NCBI GenBank assembly: GCA_015071005.1
Contig: SVIG01000006.1
Location: forward strand, 56,336 to 120,335
Direction: 5' to 3'
Source: Clostridiales bacterium
GTDB lineage: Bacteria; Bacillota; Clostridia; Christensenellales; Borkfalkiaceae
DNA: 64,000 nucleotides
Part shown: one piece after another, positions 27,334 through 36,578 of the stretch
Layout of the letters: every line of letters starts with the position of its first letter
Position numbering within the stretch: the first letter of the stretch is position 1
The notes under the pieces: model-generated
What the model saw: only the letters and a program-made list of their open reading frames with translations
Databases searched by the model: none
What the model was told of the DNA's origin: nothing
Translations under genes and position numbers: made by a program

Positions 27334-27404
27334 TTGCATTTTGGGGAAGTTGGGTGTATAATAGAAGGGAAAAGAAAATTTTATTTCCTAGATGGAAATA
27401 AAAT
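27334..27404 (+). promoter_or_regulatory. promoter and leader hairpin of the giant helicase gene
   Basis: TTGCAT at 27334-27339, a 17-bp spacer and TATAAT at 27357-27362 form a strong SigA promoter. The early transcript contains an 11-bp perfect hairpin, ATTTTATTTCC/GGAAATAAAAT at 27378-27404 with loop TAGAT. The gene is thus an independent transcription unit. Confidence 0.75.
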
Positions 27405-27447
27405 CAAAATACGCAGAATAAGTTTTGTTTTTTTCGGGGGCATAACT

Positions 27448-30400
27448 ATGGCTCAAAAAGTGAAAAAATTAGAAGAAATACTTTCCTTGAAAGGGGAAGC
27501 GGTGAAGGTGGTTTCGTATGCCGATTATTTCGCGAGCAGACCGCTTTTTTCGTCCTTGCAGGTTAAAAATACGGGGGATGAAGGGGTGAGCGGACTTACC
27601 CTTTCCGTCAGCGCGACGGGGGACATGCTGATTCCTTGCGAAAAGTCGCTTGAAGAAATTCCTTACGAAAGCGTGGTGGAAATCGAGCTGGACAATCTTC
27701 TTTCGCCACTCTATTTTTCGAGTATAGAAGAAGTACGCGAAGAAAAAATTTGCGTTGCGTTACAAAAGGACAAAAAACAAATCGCGGTGATGGAGTTTGC
27801 CGTGACAACCGTGCCTTTTGATTTTTGGCAGGGGGTAAACGGGGATTTGGAGCTGCTTGCGTCCTTTGTCCGCCCCAAGCTTGCCGATTGCGCACGCGTT
27901 GCGACGGAAATTTCCGCGCAACTGAAAAAATGGAATCTTTCCACGGAGCTTGGCGGGTACGTCGGCAACGATAAAAACGCCGTCCGCAATATTATTGCGG
28001 CGCTTTTTGCCGTCTTGCGCCGTTATTCGATTGCGAGAAAGGATTGCGATATTTCCAAACCCGTCGAGGCGGGCAGCGGCACGAAGATTCTGTCTTCGCG
28101 TGCAGCGAGTCCGATAGAGCTTGCGCTGTTTGCGAGCGCGTGCTTGGAAAATCTCGGTTTGCACCCGTTGCTCGTGTTCGGGGAAAAGGAAATCACGTGC
28201 GGCGTGTGGCTGTACGAGGGTTGTTTTATGGACACGGCGTCCGACGATATGGGTAGATTAGAGGCATACGTTTCGGACGGGATCAATAATATTAGCTGTT
28301 TTGACGTGGAGGATTTGTACTCGGATAAGAACGCCGCGTATTCCACGTCCGAAAACCATTTCAAGCAAAAGATCAGAGCTGGGTATTACGAAGAATGCGT
28401 GGACGTGCGCCGTTGTAGAATTTCGCAAATCCTGCCCTTGCCTCTGCGCGCGCGTGGCGTGAAAGGGTATGAGGTGCTTTCCGAGGAAGATACGGCGTTT
28501 GACGCTGCCCCCAAGGAACTCCGCGCGACGGGGAGTTTTTCCTTGGAAGAAGAACAGACGAAGGAAAAACAATGGGAGCGCAGACTGCTCGATTTGTCGA
28601 TGAAGAATACGCTTTTGAATTTCCAACCGACCAAGACGGTGTTGCATATTATCGGCTCGTCGGCGGACGGAGTGATGGACGCTTTGACGGAGCAGGGGGA
28701 AATGAACCTTGCGCCGATAGTCGACGCGGCAAAATCGGTCGTGAAAAAGAAAGTGTATTACGGTGCGGCGGCGGAAATCAAACGTATGCGCGAGCTGATC
28801 GGTATGGAAAACCGTTCGGGGATTTTGCGTACGTACGCGGATGAAACGATTTTGAGTGAGACGGCGGCACGCTTAATTCGCAAGAATAAGGAAGCGGACG
28901 AGGAGTCGGGCACGAAGATTTTGTATCTCGCGCTTGGGTTCTTGAAATGGAACTCCCGCGAGGACGGCGCGGAGCATTTTGCGCCGCTTGTTTTGCAACC
29001 CGTTCAAATCAAAAAGAGTAAGGGCGGCGTGGGGTATGCGCTTGTTTTGAGCGATGACGAACCGTCCGTCAATACCACGTTGCTGGAATTTTTGAAACAA
29101 GAATTTAATATTGATATGCGCGGTATGGTGGGCGCGATCCAAGGCTTGAAGCTTTCGGAAATTTTTGCAATGATCCGCCGCGAGACGGTGAATATGCGCG
29201 GCTGGGAAATCTACGACGACGCGTATCTTGCCGCGTTCTCGTTTGCGCGTTATCAAATGTGGAACGATTTACGCCAAAATATCGGCGAGTTTTCCAAAAA
29301 CCCGATTATCGACGCGCTTTTGAATAACACGTTGCTCATTAGCGGCGGCGTGGACGTGCCCGAAAAAGAGGACGGCGTAAACCCCGAAGCAACGCTCACT
29401 CCCTTGATTGCCGACGCGTCGCAATGGGAAGCGATTGCGCTTTCGCAAACGGGAAAGAGCTTTGTTTTGCACGGTCCTCCTGGTACGGGGAAATCGCAAA
29501 CGATTACGAATATGATTGCGAACGCGTTGAACGATGGCAAACGCGTGCTTTTCGTTGCGGAAAAACAAGCGGCTTTGTCCGTTGTAAAGAAGCGTTTGGA
29601 TGGGCTTGGACTGGGTGATTTTTGTTTGGAATTGCACTCGAATAAGACGAGCAAGGCGGAAGTCTTGCAAAAACTGACCTCTACGCTTGCGTTACGTACG
29701 GAAACGGAAAGCGTAGCGATTTCCGAAAAGTCGAACGCGATTGTAAAAATCAGAAAAGATTTGGCGGAATGCAGCGTTGCCTTGCACAAAAAACGCCGTT
29801 TGGGCGTGTCCGTTTACGACGCGCTGTTGACCTGTTTGAAAAATAAAAACGCGCCCGAGATTATGAATATCGAGAGTAGTTTTTACGATGGTTTGACGCG
29901 CGAAAAAATTCAAAATTACGAGCAAATGATGCTGCAGGCGGCGGCTGCGGCGAAGGAATGCGGCGGCGTGCATAATTCGCCGTTTGCGAACGTCAATTTG
30001 ACCGAATACGATAAGCAAGCGCGCGATTCGCTCTATTGCGCCGCGGAAGTTATGATCGCGGAAATCAAGCATTTGAAGAACTATATCGCGCTGTTTTTGG
30101 AGCTTTACAAGCAAAACGTCAGCACGCTTACGAGAAGAAAACTCGAAGCGCTTGGCGAGATTGCGAAGGTGCTTGAAAGCGGTAGCTTAAACCGCTATTT
30201 CAAGAACGATGAAGAGGAGTTTTTCGTGTTCTATAACGCGAATCGGCGTTTGGATTCGTGTATGGAAAAATACTCGCAAAAGTTCAAAAAGCTCGTGGAT
30301 ATTTCCAAGGAATATACGGCGCTTGGTAAGTGGTTAGAGGCAGGCTATACGCAGTATGCGACGAATAAAGACGTGAACGCGGTCGTGAAGAAATTGAACA

Positions 30401-33099
30401 AGGTCGCAATCGCGCCCTTGGCGGCTGACGAGCTTTTGAGCCAACTGCAAACGGTCTATGAAATCTATGAGGCGAGGGAGCGTATTCGCTCGAATACCAA
30501 GCTTTCCGAGTATTTCACGTTCGCGTTTGGGCGTATTGATTACGGGGAGCCGCGCGCGAACTTTATGCGTGAGCTTTACGCCCTGCACGACGCTTGCGCG
30601 TCCGTGTTCTTGGACTATAATCCCGATAGCTTTAATAGCGCTTGTATCAATGCGTCGAGCGGTTTTGCCGCGCCCGTTTTGAATGGGCTTGTGCGCTCTC
30701 TGGAAAGCTATCAGGCGGCGGAGACGAGCTTCAACGAAATCACGCGAGCAAACAAGAACCGTATGCCCGAAGAAGAGGTTTTGGAAGTGTACTCGGCGCG
30801 GGCTGGGGCGTTGATTGAGAATATTGATATGCTCGCGAGCTGGTGTATGTATAAAAAGACGGCGCAGGCTTTGGATGAAGCGGGCTTGACCTTTATCACC
30901 GACGCGCTCGAAAACGGCTCGGTCACGAGCGAAAACATTATCGACAGTTTCGAAAAGAATATTTATAAGAATTTCCTGCAAACGAACATTCCGCTTGATT
31001 CCGTGCTTGCGCGTTTCTCGGCGGCGGTGTTTGAGGAAAAGACGGAAAGCTTACGCCTTTTGAGCGAGGAATTTGCGCAGCTTACGAAGGAAAGTATTAA
31101 AAACAAGCTTATTTCCCGTTTGCCGACGGAGTTTACCGAAGGGACGCTGAGTTTAGAAACCGCGCTTTTCGGACGGTATGCGAAATCGAATTTGCGCGGT
31201 ATGGGCTTGCGTAAGCTCTTTGACGAGTGCCCGTCCTTGATTGGTGTACTTGCGCCTTGTATGCTCATGAGTCCGATTACCGTTTCGCAGTACTTGAAAG
31301 CGGAAAACGGCTTGTTTGATTTGGTGATTTTCGACGAAGCGTCGCAAATCCCGACTGCGGAAGCGATTTGCTCGATTGCGCGCGGTAAGGCGGCGGTGAT
31401 TGTCGGCGATCCGAAACAGCTCCCGCCTACGTCCTTCTTCAATACCCATTACGTAGACGAGGAAAACTTGGAAAACGAGGATATGGAAAGCGTTTTGGAC
31501 GACTGTCTTGCCATCAATATGCCGCAAAGACATCTCACGTGGCACTATCGCAGTAAGCACGAAAGCCTTATCGCCTTTTCGAATGCGACCTATTACGACA
31601 ACCGTCTTTGCACCTTCCCGTCCCCCGATGCGCTGGCGAGCAAAGTCTGCTTGCAGCTTGTAGAGGGTACGTACGATCGCGGTATGACCAAGCGCAACAA
31701 AGTGGAAGGGGACGCGGTAGTGGAAGAGGTTTTGCGCCGTTTGAGCGATCCTGCGCTTCGTAAATCGAGTATGGGTGTGGTGACTTTCTCAAACGTGCAA
31801 AAGGAATATATCGAGCGCAAGCTCACGGCGGAAATTATTCGTCGCAAGCTCGACGAAGTCGCATACGAGCGCGAAGAACCGCTGTTTGTCAAGAATTTGG
31901 AAAACGTGCAAGGGGACGAGCGCGACGTGATTTTGTTCTCCGTTTGCTACGGCCCTGATTCTACAGGCAGGATTTCGCTTAACTTCGGGCCTTTGAACCA
32001 AGTGGGCGGTTGGCGCAGACTCAACGTTGCGGTGTCGCGTGCGAGAGAAGAAATGGTGGTGTTCTCGTCCATGACGGGCGCGATGATCGATCTTTCTAAG
32101 ACGAAATCGAAAGGGGTTGCAGGTTTGAAAGCCTTCTTGGATTTCGCGGAAAAGGGGCGTACCAATCTGGCAATCTCGTCGGGAAGTATCGTCACGAAAC
32201 GCGCAGGGATCGGCAAGTATATTGCCGAAGAGCTTTCTTCGTACGGCTATGAATGTAGGTACGACGTCGGCGTTTCGGGCTTCAAAATCGACGTTGCGGT
32301 GATCGATCCAAAGGATAGAAAGCGTTTTGTTTTGGCGATTATGTGCGATACGCCTACGCCGTATTCGGTCAAGGATAGGAACGTTTTGCAAATCCAAACG
32401 CTCAAACGGAATAATTGGCACGTTATCCGCGTGTTTGCGGTGAATTATTATAACAATCCCAAACGCGAAATTAAGCGCATTAAGGACTTGCTTGACAAGC
32501 TTACGGGCGCGGACAAGAAGGGGGGCGCGGAGTTAAACCGCGCGAAAAAGACGTACAAAAAAGCCGTTTTGACCAATCTTGTGGAAAATGCGACCTACGT
32601 GACTTCGGGCGAGAATGATAAGGAATTGATTGCACGCTTGAAAGCGATTGTGGCGGCGGAAGAACCGATTTCCTATCCCTTCTTAATAAAACGCTGTCTT
32701 TCGAGCGTGGGGATTGCGAAATACGGCGCGAAAGTGGAAGCGCGAATGCAAGCGCTTATCGGGCTTTGCGCGTTTAAGTACGAGCGGATTTTGGGTGTGG
32801 AATATTACCGCAAGACGGATAAAAATATCGGCTTTGACAAATACCGCGTGGAAGTAAACGATCCCATTCGTAAAGCGGAATCGGATTTTACTCCTTACGA
32901 GGTGATTGCGATTGTCAAAGCGGCGCTTGAAGATAAAGTCGCGCTGTATATGGAAGAGGTGCAAACGCTCGTGGCTTCCCTTTTCAAAGTGGCGCGGCCA
33001 AGCGATAAATTCTTGGGGTTCGTCAACGATTGCGTGGCACTCGGCGAGGAAAAAGGACTTTTTATCCGTTCGGTATCCGACCGCATTTCCTTGGCATAA
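27448..33099 (+). CDS. DUF4011 / SF1 helicase / Vsr-like nuclease / DUF3320 giant protein
   Basis: This protein has 1,883 residues if started at the ATG at 27448; earlier in-frame starts fall in the promoter. Order: an N-terminal region of about 370 residues; a DUF4011 signature (LLDLSMKNTLLNFQPTK, about 378); SF1 helicase Walker A GPPGTGKSQTITNMI (about 675); a long insertion; Walker B IFDEASQIPTAEAI and GDPKQLPPT (about 1293-1325); motifs V/VI (VQGDERDVILFS; LNVAVSRAREEM, about 1487-1535); a Vsr/MTES_1575-like PD-(D/E)xK domain (about 1585-1675); and a DUF3320-like winged helix (about 1738-1790). Proteins with this architecture are often found in defence islands, so an anti-phage role is plausible. 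In the nuclease the usual EcDG reads MCDT, so cleavage activity is doubtful. Its neighbours are housekeeping genes. Confidence 0.82.
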   Translation: MAQKVKKLEEILSLKGEAVKVVSYADYFASRPLFSSLQVKNTGDEGVSGLTLSVSATGDMLIPCEKSLEEIPYESVVEIELDNLLSPLYFSSIEEVREEKICVALQKDKKQIAVMEFAVTTVPFDFWQGVNGDLELLASFVRPKLADCARVATEISAQLKKWNLSTELGGYVGNDKNAVRNIIAALFAVLRRYSIARKDCDISKPVEAGSGTKILSSRAASPIELALFASACLENLGLHPLLVFGEKEITCGVWLYEGCFMDTASDDMGRLEAYVSDGINNISCFDVEDLYSDKNAAYSTSENHFKQKIRAGYYEECVDVRRCRISQILPLPLRARGVKGYEVLSEEDTAFDAAPKELRATGSFSLEEEQTKEKQWERRLLDLSMKNTLLNFQPTKTVLHIIGSSADGVMDALTEQGEMNLAPIVDAAKSVVKKKVYYGAAAEIKRMRELIGMENRSGILRTYADETILSETAARLIRKNKEADEESGTKILYLALGFLKWNSREDGAEHFAPLVLQPVQIKKSKGGVGYALVLSDDEPSVNTTLLEFLKQEFNIDMRGMVGAIQGLKLSEIFAMIRRETVNMRGWEIYDDAYLAAFSFARYQMWNDLRQNIGEFSKNPIIDALLNNTLLISGGVDVPEKEDGVNPEATLTPLIADASQWEAIALSQTGKSFVLHGPPGTGKSQTITNMIANALNDGKRVLFVAEKQAALSVVKKRLDGLGLGDFCLELHSNKTSKAEVLQKLTSTLALRTETESVAISEKSNAIVKIRKDLAECSVALHKKRRLGVSVYDALLTCLKNKNAPEIMNIESSFYDGLTREKIQNYEQMMLQAAAAAKECGGVHNSPFANVNLTEYDKQARDSLYCAAEVMIAEIKHLKNYIALFLELYKQNVSTLTRRKLEALGEIAKVLESGSLNRYFKNDEEEFFVFYNANRRLDSCMEKYSQKFKKLVDISKEYTALGKWLEAGYTQYATNKDVNAVVKKLNKVAIAPLAADELLSQLQTVYEIYEARERIRSNTKLSEYFTFAFGRIDYGEPRANFMRELYALHDACASVFLDYNPDSFNSACINASSGFAAPVLNGLVRSLESYQAAETSFNEITRANKNRMPEEEVLEVYSARAGALIENIDMLASWCMYKKTAQALDEAGLTFITDALENGSVTSENIIDSFEKNIYKNFLQTNIPLDSVLARFSAAVFEEKTESLRLLSEEFAQLTKESIKNKLISRLPTEFTEGTLSLETALFGRYAKSNLRGMGLRKLFDECPSLIGVLAPCMLMSPITVSQYLKAENGLFDLVIFDEASQIPTAEAICSIARGKAAVIVGDPKQLPPTSFFNTHYVDEENLENEDMESVLDDCLAINMPQRHLTWHYRSKHESLIAFSNATYYDNRLCTFPSPDALASKVCLQLVEGTYDRGMTKRNKVEGDAVVEEVLRRLSDPALRKSSMGVVTFSNVQKEYIERKLTAEIIRRKLDEVAYEREEPLFVKNLENVQGDERDVILFSVCYGPDSTGRISLNFGPLNQVGGWRRLNVAVSRAREEMVVFSSMTGAMIDLSKTKSKGVAGLKAFLDFAEKGRTNLAISSGSIVTKRAGIGKYIAEELSSYGYECRYDVGVSGFKIDVAVIDPKDRKRFVLAIMCDTPTPYSVKDRNVLQIQTLKRNNWHVIRVFAVNYYNNPKREIKRIKDLLDKLTGADKKGGAELNRAKKTYKKAVLTNLVENATYVTSGENDKELIARLKAIVAAEEPISYPFLIKRCLSSVGIAKYGAKVEARMQALIGLCAFKYERILGVEYYRKTDKNIGFDKYRVEVNDPIRKAESDFTPYEVIAIVKAALEDKVALYMEEVQTLVASLFKVARPSDKFLGFVNDCVALGEEKGLFIRSVSDRISLA

Positions 33100-33112
33100 A
33101 AAGCAATTTGAA

Positions 33113-33135
33113 GTACCCGTGTACGGGTTGAAAAA
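33113..33135 (+). repeat. dispersed short element, copy d
   Basis: GTACCCGTGTACGGGTTGAA lies 14 bp after the helicase stop and before its terminator. ACCCG-TGTA-CGGGT is a perfect hairpin. Confidence 0.6.
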
Positions 33136-33172
33136 ATGTAGGCTATGCAAAGCATGGCCTACATTTTTATAA
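33133..33172 (+). terminator. rho-independent terminator after the helicase gene
   Basis: AATGTAGGCTATGC pairs with GCATGGCCTACATT (one wobble pair), followed by TTTTATAAAAAAA. Confidence 0.8.
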
Positions 33173-33258
33173 AAAAATAGTGCGAATATTGAAGTAATTT
33201 CATATTTTTTGTATGGATGTAGGACAATAGTATCAATAGTACACCAAGGAGTGTTGAT

Positions 33259-33711
33259 ATGTTGTCGTCTATATTTTCGCAACGCTTAAAAGACTTAATG
33301 CAATTTGAAGGAAAAACGGAATATGCACTGACGAAAGATACGGGGCTTTCCTTTCATTCGGTCAGCGATTGGGTAAAGGGCTTGCATTATCCCGATGCAA
33401 AGGCGCTTTTGATTCTTGCGGATTATTTTAGAATCAGCGTGGATTATCTTTTGGGGTTGGATAACGTGTTTGTGAGCGTAGAGAAAAGCAGTCCGACCAT
33501 AGAAAACGCACAAAAGTCCTTGATAGGGCGGTTGCGCGCATATAAGGAAAGAAAAGGGATTTCTCATTGGCGGTTGGCAAAATATTTGAAGGTTGGGCAA
33601 TCGACGGAAAAAAGATGGTTTGAGCAAGACGCGATGCCTGAAACGGCGATTTTGATTAGAATTTCACAGTTATTGGAAGAATCTTTGGACGATTTGTTAG
33701 GAAGAAAATAA
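33259..33711 (+). CDS. tandem double HTH (XRE-family) regulator
   Basis: The 150-residue protein is made of two Cro/CI-type helix-turn-helix domains in tandem. The first spans residues 5-66 (YALTKDTGLSFHSVSDWVKG ... DYLLGLDNV). The second spans 87-149 (KGISHWRLAKYLKVGQSTEKRWF ... LDDLLGRK). One chain could thus bind two half sites or dimerise with itself. CAATAGTA occurs twice head to tail (33225-33241) just upstream of the AAGGAG, a possible self-operator. comEC starts 7 bp downstream, so the two are probably co-transcribed. Its regulon is unknown. Confidence 0.78.
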   Translation: MLSSIFSQRLKDLMQFEGKTEYALTKDTGLSFHSVSDWVKGLHYPDAKALLILADYFRISVDYLLGLDNVFVSVEKSSPTIENAQKSLIGRLRAYKERKGISHWRLAKYLKVGQSTEKRWFEQDAMPETAILIRISQLLEESLDDLLGRK

Positions 33712-33717
33712 TAGGTT

Positions 33718-35382
33718 ATGAACGAAACGCAAGGGCAGGGTGGAAAAACGGAAGATAAACTTTTCAATTTTCGCCCTGCGTGTTTTGCGGCGGCGTTTCT
33801 TTGCTTGGGGATTGCCCTGTCTTATCACGTAATATTAAACGGTGTTTCCGCTTGGTGGTTGCTTTTGCTGCTGCCGATTTTGGGAACGCCGTTTTTCTTT
33901 TGCCGCGCAGGGAAATATAAGCGGATGATTATTTCCGTGCTCGTTTTGTGTTGTTCCTTTTTTATCGGCTATTTTTCTTTCGCGAAAACGCTCGACAATT
34001 TTTCCGATTGTACCCATTACGACGGCGAGTATATTGTTGTTGGGAAAGTGGTGGACATTCGAGAGTACGACGCCAACGTAGCGATCACTTTGGATAAAGT
34101 GTATATCGACGGAAAAGGGGAAAACGGACGACTCAAAGCGTACCTGTCCCCATCCTTTTATGAAAATATCGAACTTTCGGACGAGGTTTTGTTGCGTGGG
34201 AAGGTGAAAACAAACGTCGAGTATACAAACGATTACGGCTTTCGCGCGAGTGATATAGGGGATAATCTTCGTTTCCGTATGTCGGGCGTAAAGCATTGTG
34301 AAGTGACGGACGAATACAAGGATATTTTCTTGAAAATTCGGCAACGGGTTACGGACGTGGTCTATGCTGGCATGGGAAATGAGCCTGCCGCGGTGACAAT
34401 AGCCGTTTTGACGGGAAATACGTCTGGAATGGAAGCGGATGCGCTTGAAAATATGCGCGCTGGCGGTATTGCGCACGTTTTTGCGGTTTCGGGCTTGCAC
34501 GTGGGCGCGCTATACGCCTTTTGCCTACTTTTATATAAGAAAACTCCGTTGAAGAAATTGCCAAATCCCATACGGTTTTTCTTGCTTGCTGGAATCTTAC
34601 TCTTTTATGGTGGAATATGCGGTTTTTCGCCGTCGATTATCCGTGCGACTGTTTTGTGCTTGGTTGCTTACTTTGCGAAGATCATCGGGATAAAGACAGA
34701 CCTTTTGGACGTGCTTGGCGTGGGCGCGTTTATCGTGCTTTGTATAACGCCTACCGCTCTTTTTGAGGTAGGTTTTCAGCTTTCGTTTGCGGCGTGCTTT
34801 GGGATTGCGATATTGGCAAAACGGATAGGGCAGGTATTTGATGAAGCTTGCAAAGGCGTAGGGAAATTGTTCAAAAAGGAATGGGCGCAACCGCATTATG
34901 CACCAAACGGCGACACCCTGCCGCCGAGCTTATCTGAACGCTTTCGCCGCAAGGTGGGTTCGCTGATATCCGTGAGCTTGGCGGCGCAAATAACCACCGC
35001 GCCGATTTTGCTTTCCGCATTTGGGTATTTGTCGGGCTGGTCGCTCGTTTTGAATTTCTTTTTCGTGCCGTTTATCAGCGGTGTGTTTGCCGCGTTGTTG
35101 GCGCTTGTCTTTCTTGCGAGTTTGTTGCCAATTTCCTTGGCGTCGGGACTGTTGTATCTGCCAAACGTCGTTTGGTCGCTTGTCCTGCTTTTGTTTGAAA
35201 CGGTGGATTTCTCGCTGTTTACCGTGACGGGGATTCGGTTGATCGGTCCGACGAAAGTGTTGTATTATAGCGCGCTCGTTGTGGGGACGGATAAATTGAA
35301 TATTCCAAGAGCGTGGCGAAGGGGGCTGTCGGCAGCGTTTTTTCTCGCATTTTTTGCTTGTGTGTGCGTGTTGAACTGTTAA
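33718..35382 (+). CDS. comEC: ComEC/Rec2-family competence protein, without metallo-beta-lactamase domain
   Basis: ComEC forms the membrane channel for DNA uptake. The 554-residue protein has N-terminal membrane helices and a DUF4131-like extracellular domain (about 60-200). The Competence domain starts at about 235 with AGGIAHVFAVSGLHVGALYA, followed by many hydrophobic helices. It ends shortly after the last helix, so the C-terminal metallo-beta-lactamase nuclease domain of full-length ComEC is missing; shortened forms exist in other Clostridia. No other competence genes are in the window. Confidence 0.87.
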   Translation: MNETQGQGGKTEDKLFNFRPACFAAAFLCLGIALSYHVILNGVSAWWLLLLLPILGTPFFFCRAGKYKRMIISVLVLCCSFFIGYFSFAKTLDNFSDCTHYDGEYIVVGKVVDIREYDANVAITLDKVYIDGKGENGRLKAYLSPSFYENIELSDEVLLRGKVKTNVEYTNDYGFRASDIGDNLRFRMSGVKHCEVTDEYKDIFLKIRQRVTDVVYAGMGNEPAAVTIAVLTGNTSGMEADALENMRAGGIAHVFAVSGLHVGALYAFCLLLYKKTPLKKLPNPIRFFLLAGILLFYGGICGFSPSIIRATVLCLVAYFAKIIGIKTDLLDVLGVGAFIVLCITPTALFEVGFQLSFAACFGIAILAKRIGQVFDEACKGVGKLFKKEWAQPHYAPNGDTLPPSLSERFRRKVGSLISVSLAAQITTAPILLSAFGYLSGWSLVLNFFFVPFISGVFAALLALVFLASLLPISLASGLLYLPNVVWSLVLLLFETVDFSLFTVTGIRLIGPTKVLYYSALVVGTDKLNIPRAWRRGLSAAFFLAFFACVCVLNC

Positions 35383-35383
35383 A

Positions 35384-35426
35384 TTGGGGCTGAAAGAAGA
35401 AACTTCTTTCAACCCCTTGATTTTTT
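35384..35426 (+). terminator. terminator after comEC overlapping the holA promoter
   Basis: GGGGCTGAAAGAAG pairs with CTTCTTTCAACCCC, followed by TTGATTTTTT. The T tract also contains the -35 element of the next promoter. Confidence 0.75.
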
Positions 35427-35445
35427 ATAGGAAACGTGGTATAAT
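35417..35445 (+). promoter_or_regulatory. holA promoter
   Basis: TTGATT at 35417-35422, a 17-bp spacer and TATAAT at 35440-35445. Confidence 0.65.
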
Positions 35446-35480
35446 AGTGGCACGAAATATGTAAAAGGAGTGGGCGGTAT

Positions 35481-36479
35481 ATGAAATACGTCGATTTCAA
35501 AAAATTTACCGATGAAAACGGCGCACAGCCTATCTACCTTTTCGAAGGGGAAGAGAGTTATTTCCGCGATAAGGGCGAGGCACTTTTGAAGGCGCGCTAT
35601 TTGCAGGAAGCGACGCTCGATTACGCAGCGTTTGACGGTGCTGGATTGAAGGGAGATAAGATACGCGATTTGATTGCCGCGGCGAATAGTTTTCCTTTTA
35701 TCAGCGAAAAACGCGTGGTGAAAGTGAGTGAGTTTTATCCAACGGAAAAGGATTACGAGACCTATCTTAAAGAGTTTTTCGAGGATCCCTCGACGGATAG
35801 TATTTTGATGATTTGTAATTCGCAAAAGTCAAAAACGGGCAGTGCGGCGCTTGCGAAAAAACCGAACGTGACGTACGTGGACTGTTCGCGCTCGGATGAG
35901 GAAACGGTCAAGCGTTGGATTTACTTGACCTGCAAGAAATCGGGCGTGTATGCGGATGGCATTACTTGCGGTAAGATTGCCAATTACTGCTTGCTCGATA
36001 TGTCGAGAATTGCCACGGAAACGGAAAAGCTGATCGGCTATTGCGTAGCGGCAGGGAAGGAACGAATCACGGACGAAACGGTGGAGGCGCTTGTTTACGC
36101 CGATTCGGAGTATAAGATTTACGAGCTTGCCAACGCGCTTTCGAGAAAGAATTATTCCGAGTATATGAAGATTGTGAAAGAACTTTCCGTGCGCGGCTTT
36201 AACGAGACGGCGTTTTTATCGGCGCTTGCGGCGTACTTTAAGGGGCTTTACGAGGCGGCGACTTGTAGAGGGAGTGACAAAGAAGCGGCTCTAACGCTTG
36301 GTATCAAGGAATATGCGGTGAAAAAGAACCGCGAACAAGCCTCGAAATTCAAAAAAGAAGACCTGTTTCGTTTCTATGAAACGACGTATGGCGCAATTAG
36401 CGGTATCAAATGCGGCGATTTAACACCCCCGTCGGCGCTTAAAATGGTCACGGCGCGGCTCTTTTTTGAGAAAAAGTAA
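35481..36479 (+). CDS. holA: DNA polymerase III subunit delta
   Basis: HolA is the clamp-loader subunit that opens the sliding clamp. The 332-residue protein begins with IYLFEGEESYFRDKGEALLK and has FPFISEKRVVKVSEF near 73, DEETVKRWIYLTCKKSG near 138 and a C-terminal helical collar domain. All fit the family length of 330-345. It is a separate transcription unit after comEC, a conserved neighbour in Bacillota. Confidence 0.9.
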   Translation: MKYVDFKKFTDENGAQPIYLFEGEESYFRDKGEALLKARYLQEATLDYAAFDGAGLKGDKIRDLIAAANSFPFISEKRVVKVSEFYPTEKDYETYLKEFFEDPSTDSILMICNSQKSKTGSAALAKKPNVTYVDCSRSDEETVKRWIYLTCKKSGVYADGITCGKIANYCLLDMSRIATETEKLIGYCVAAGKERITDETVEALVYADSEYKIYELANALSRKNYSEYMKIVKELSVRGFNETAFLSALAAYFKGLYEAATCRGSDKEAALTLGIKEYAVKKNREQASKFKKEDLFRFYETTYGAISGIKCGDLTPPSALKMVTARLFFEKK

Positions 36480-36578
36480 AAAAATGCGTAAAAACACTTT
36501 CTTTTTTGAGGTTTATTTTATATAATAAAATAGTACGAAAACTTTTTCGCTTTTAGCGGACGAGGAACGGAGGATATT

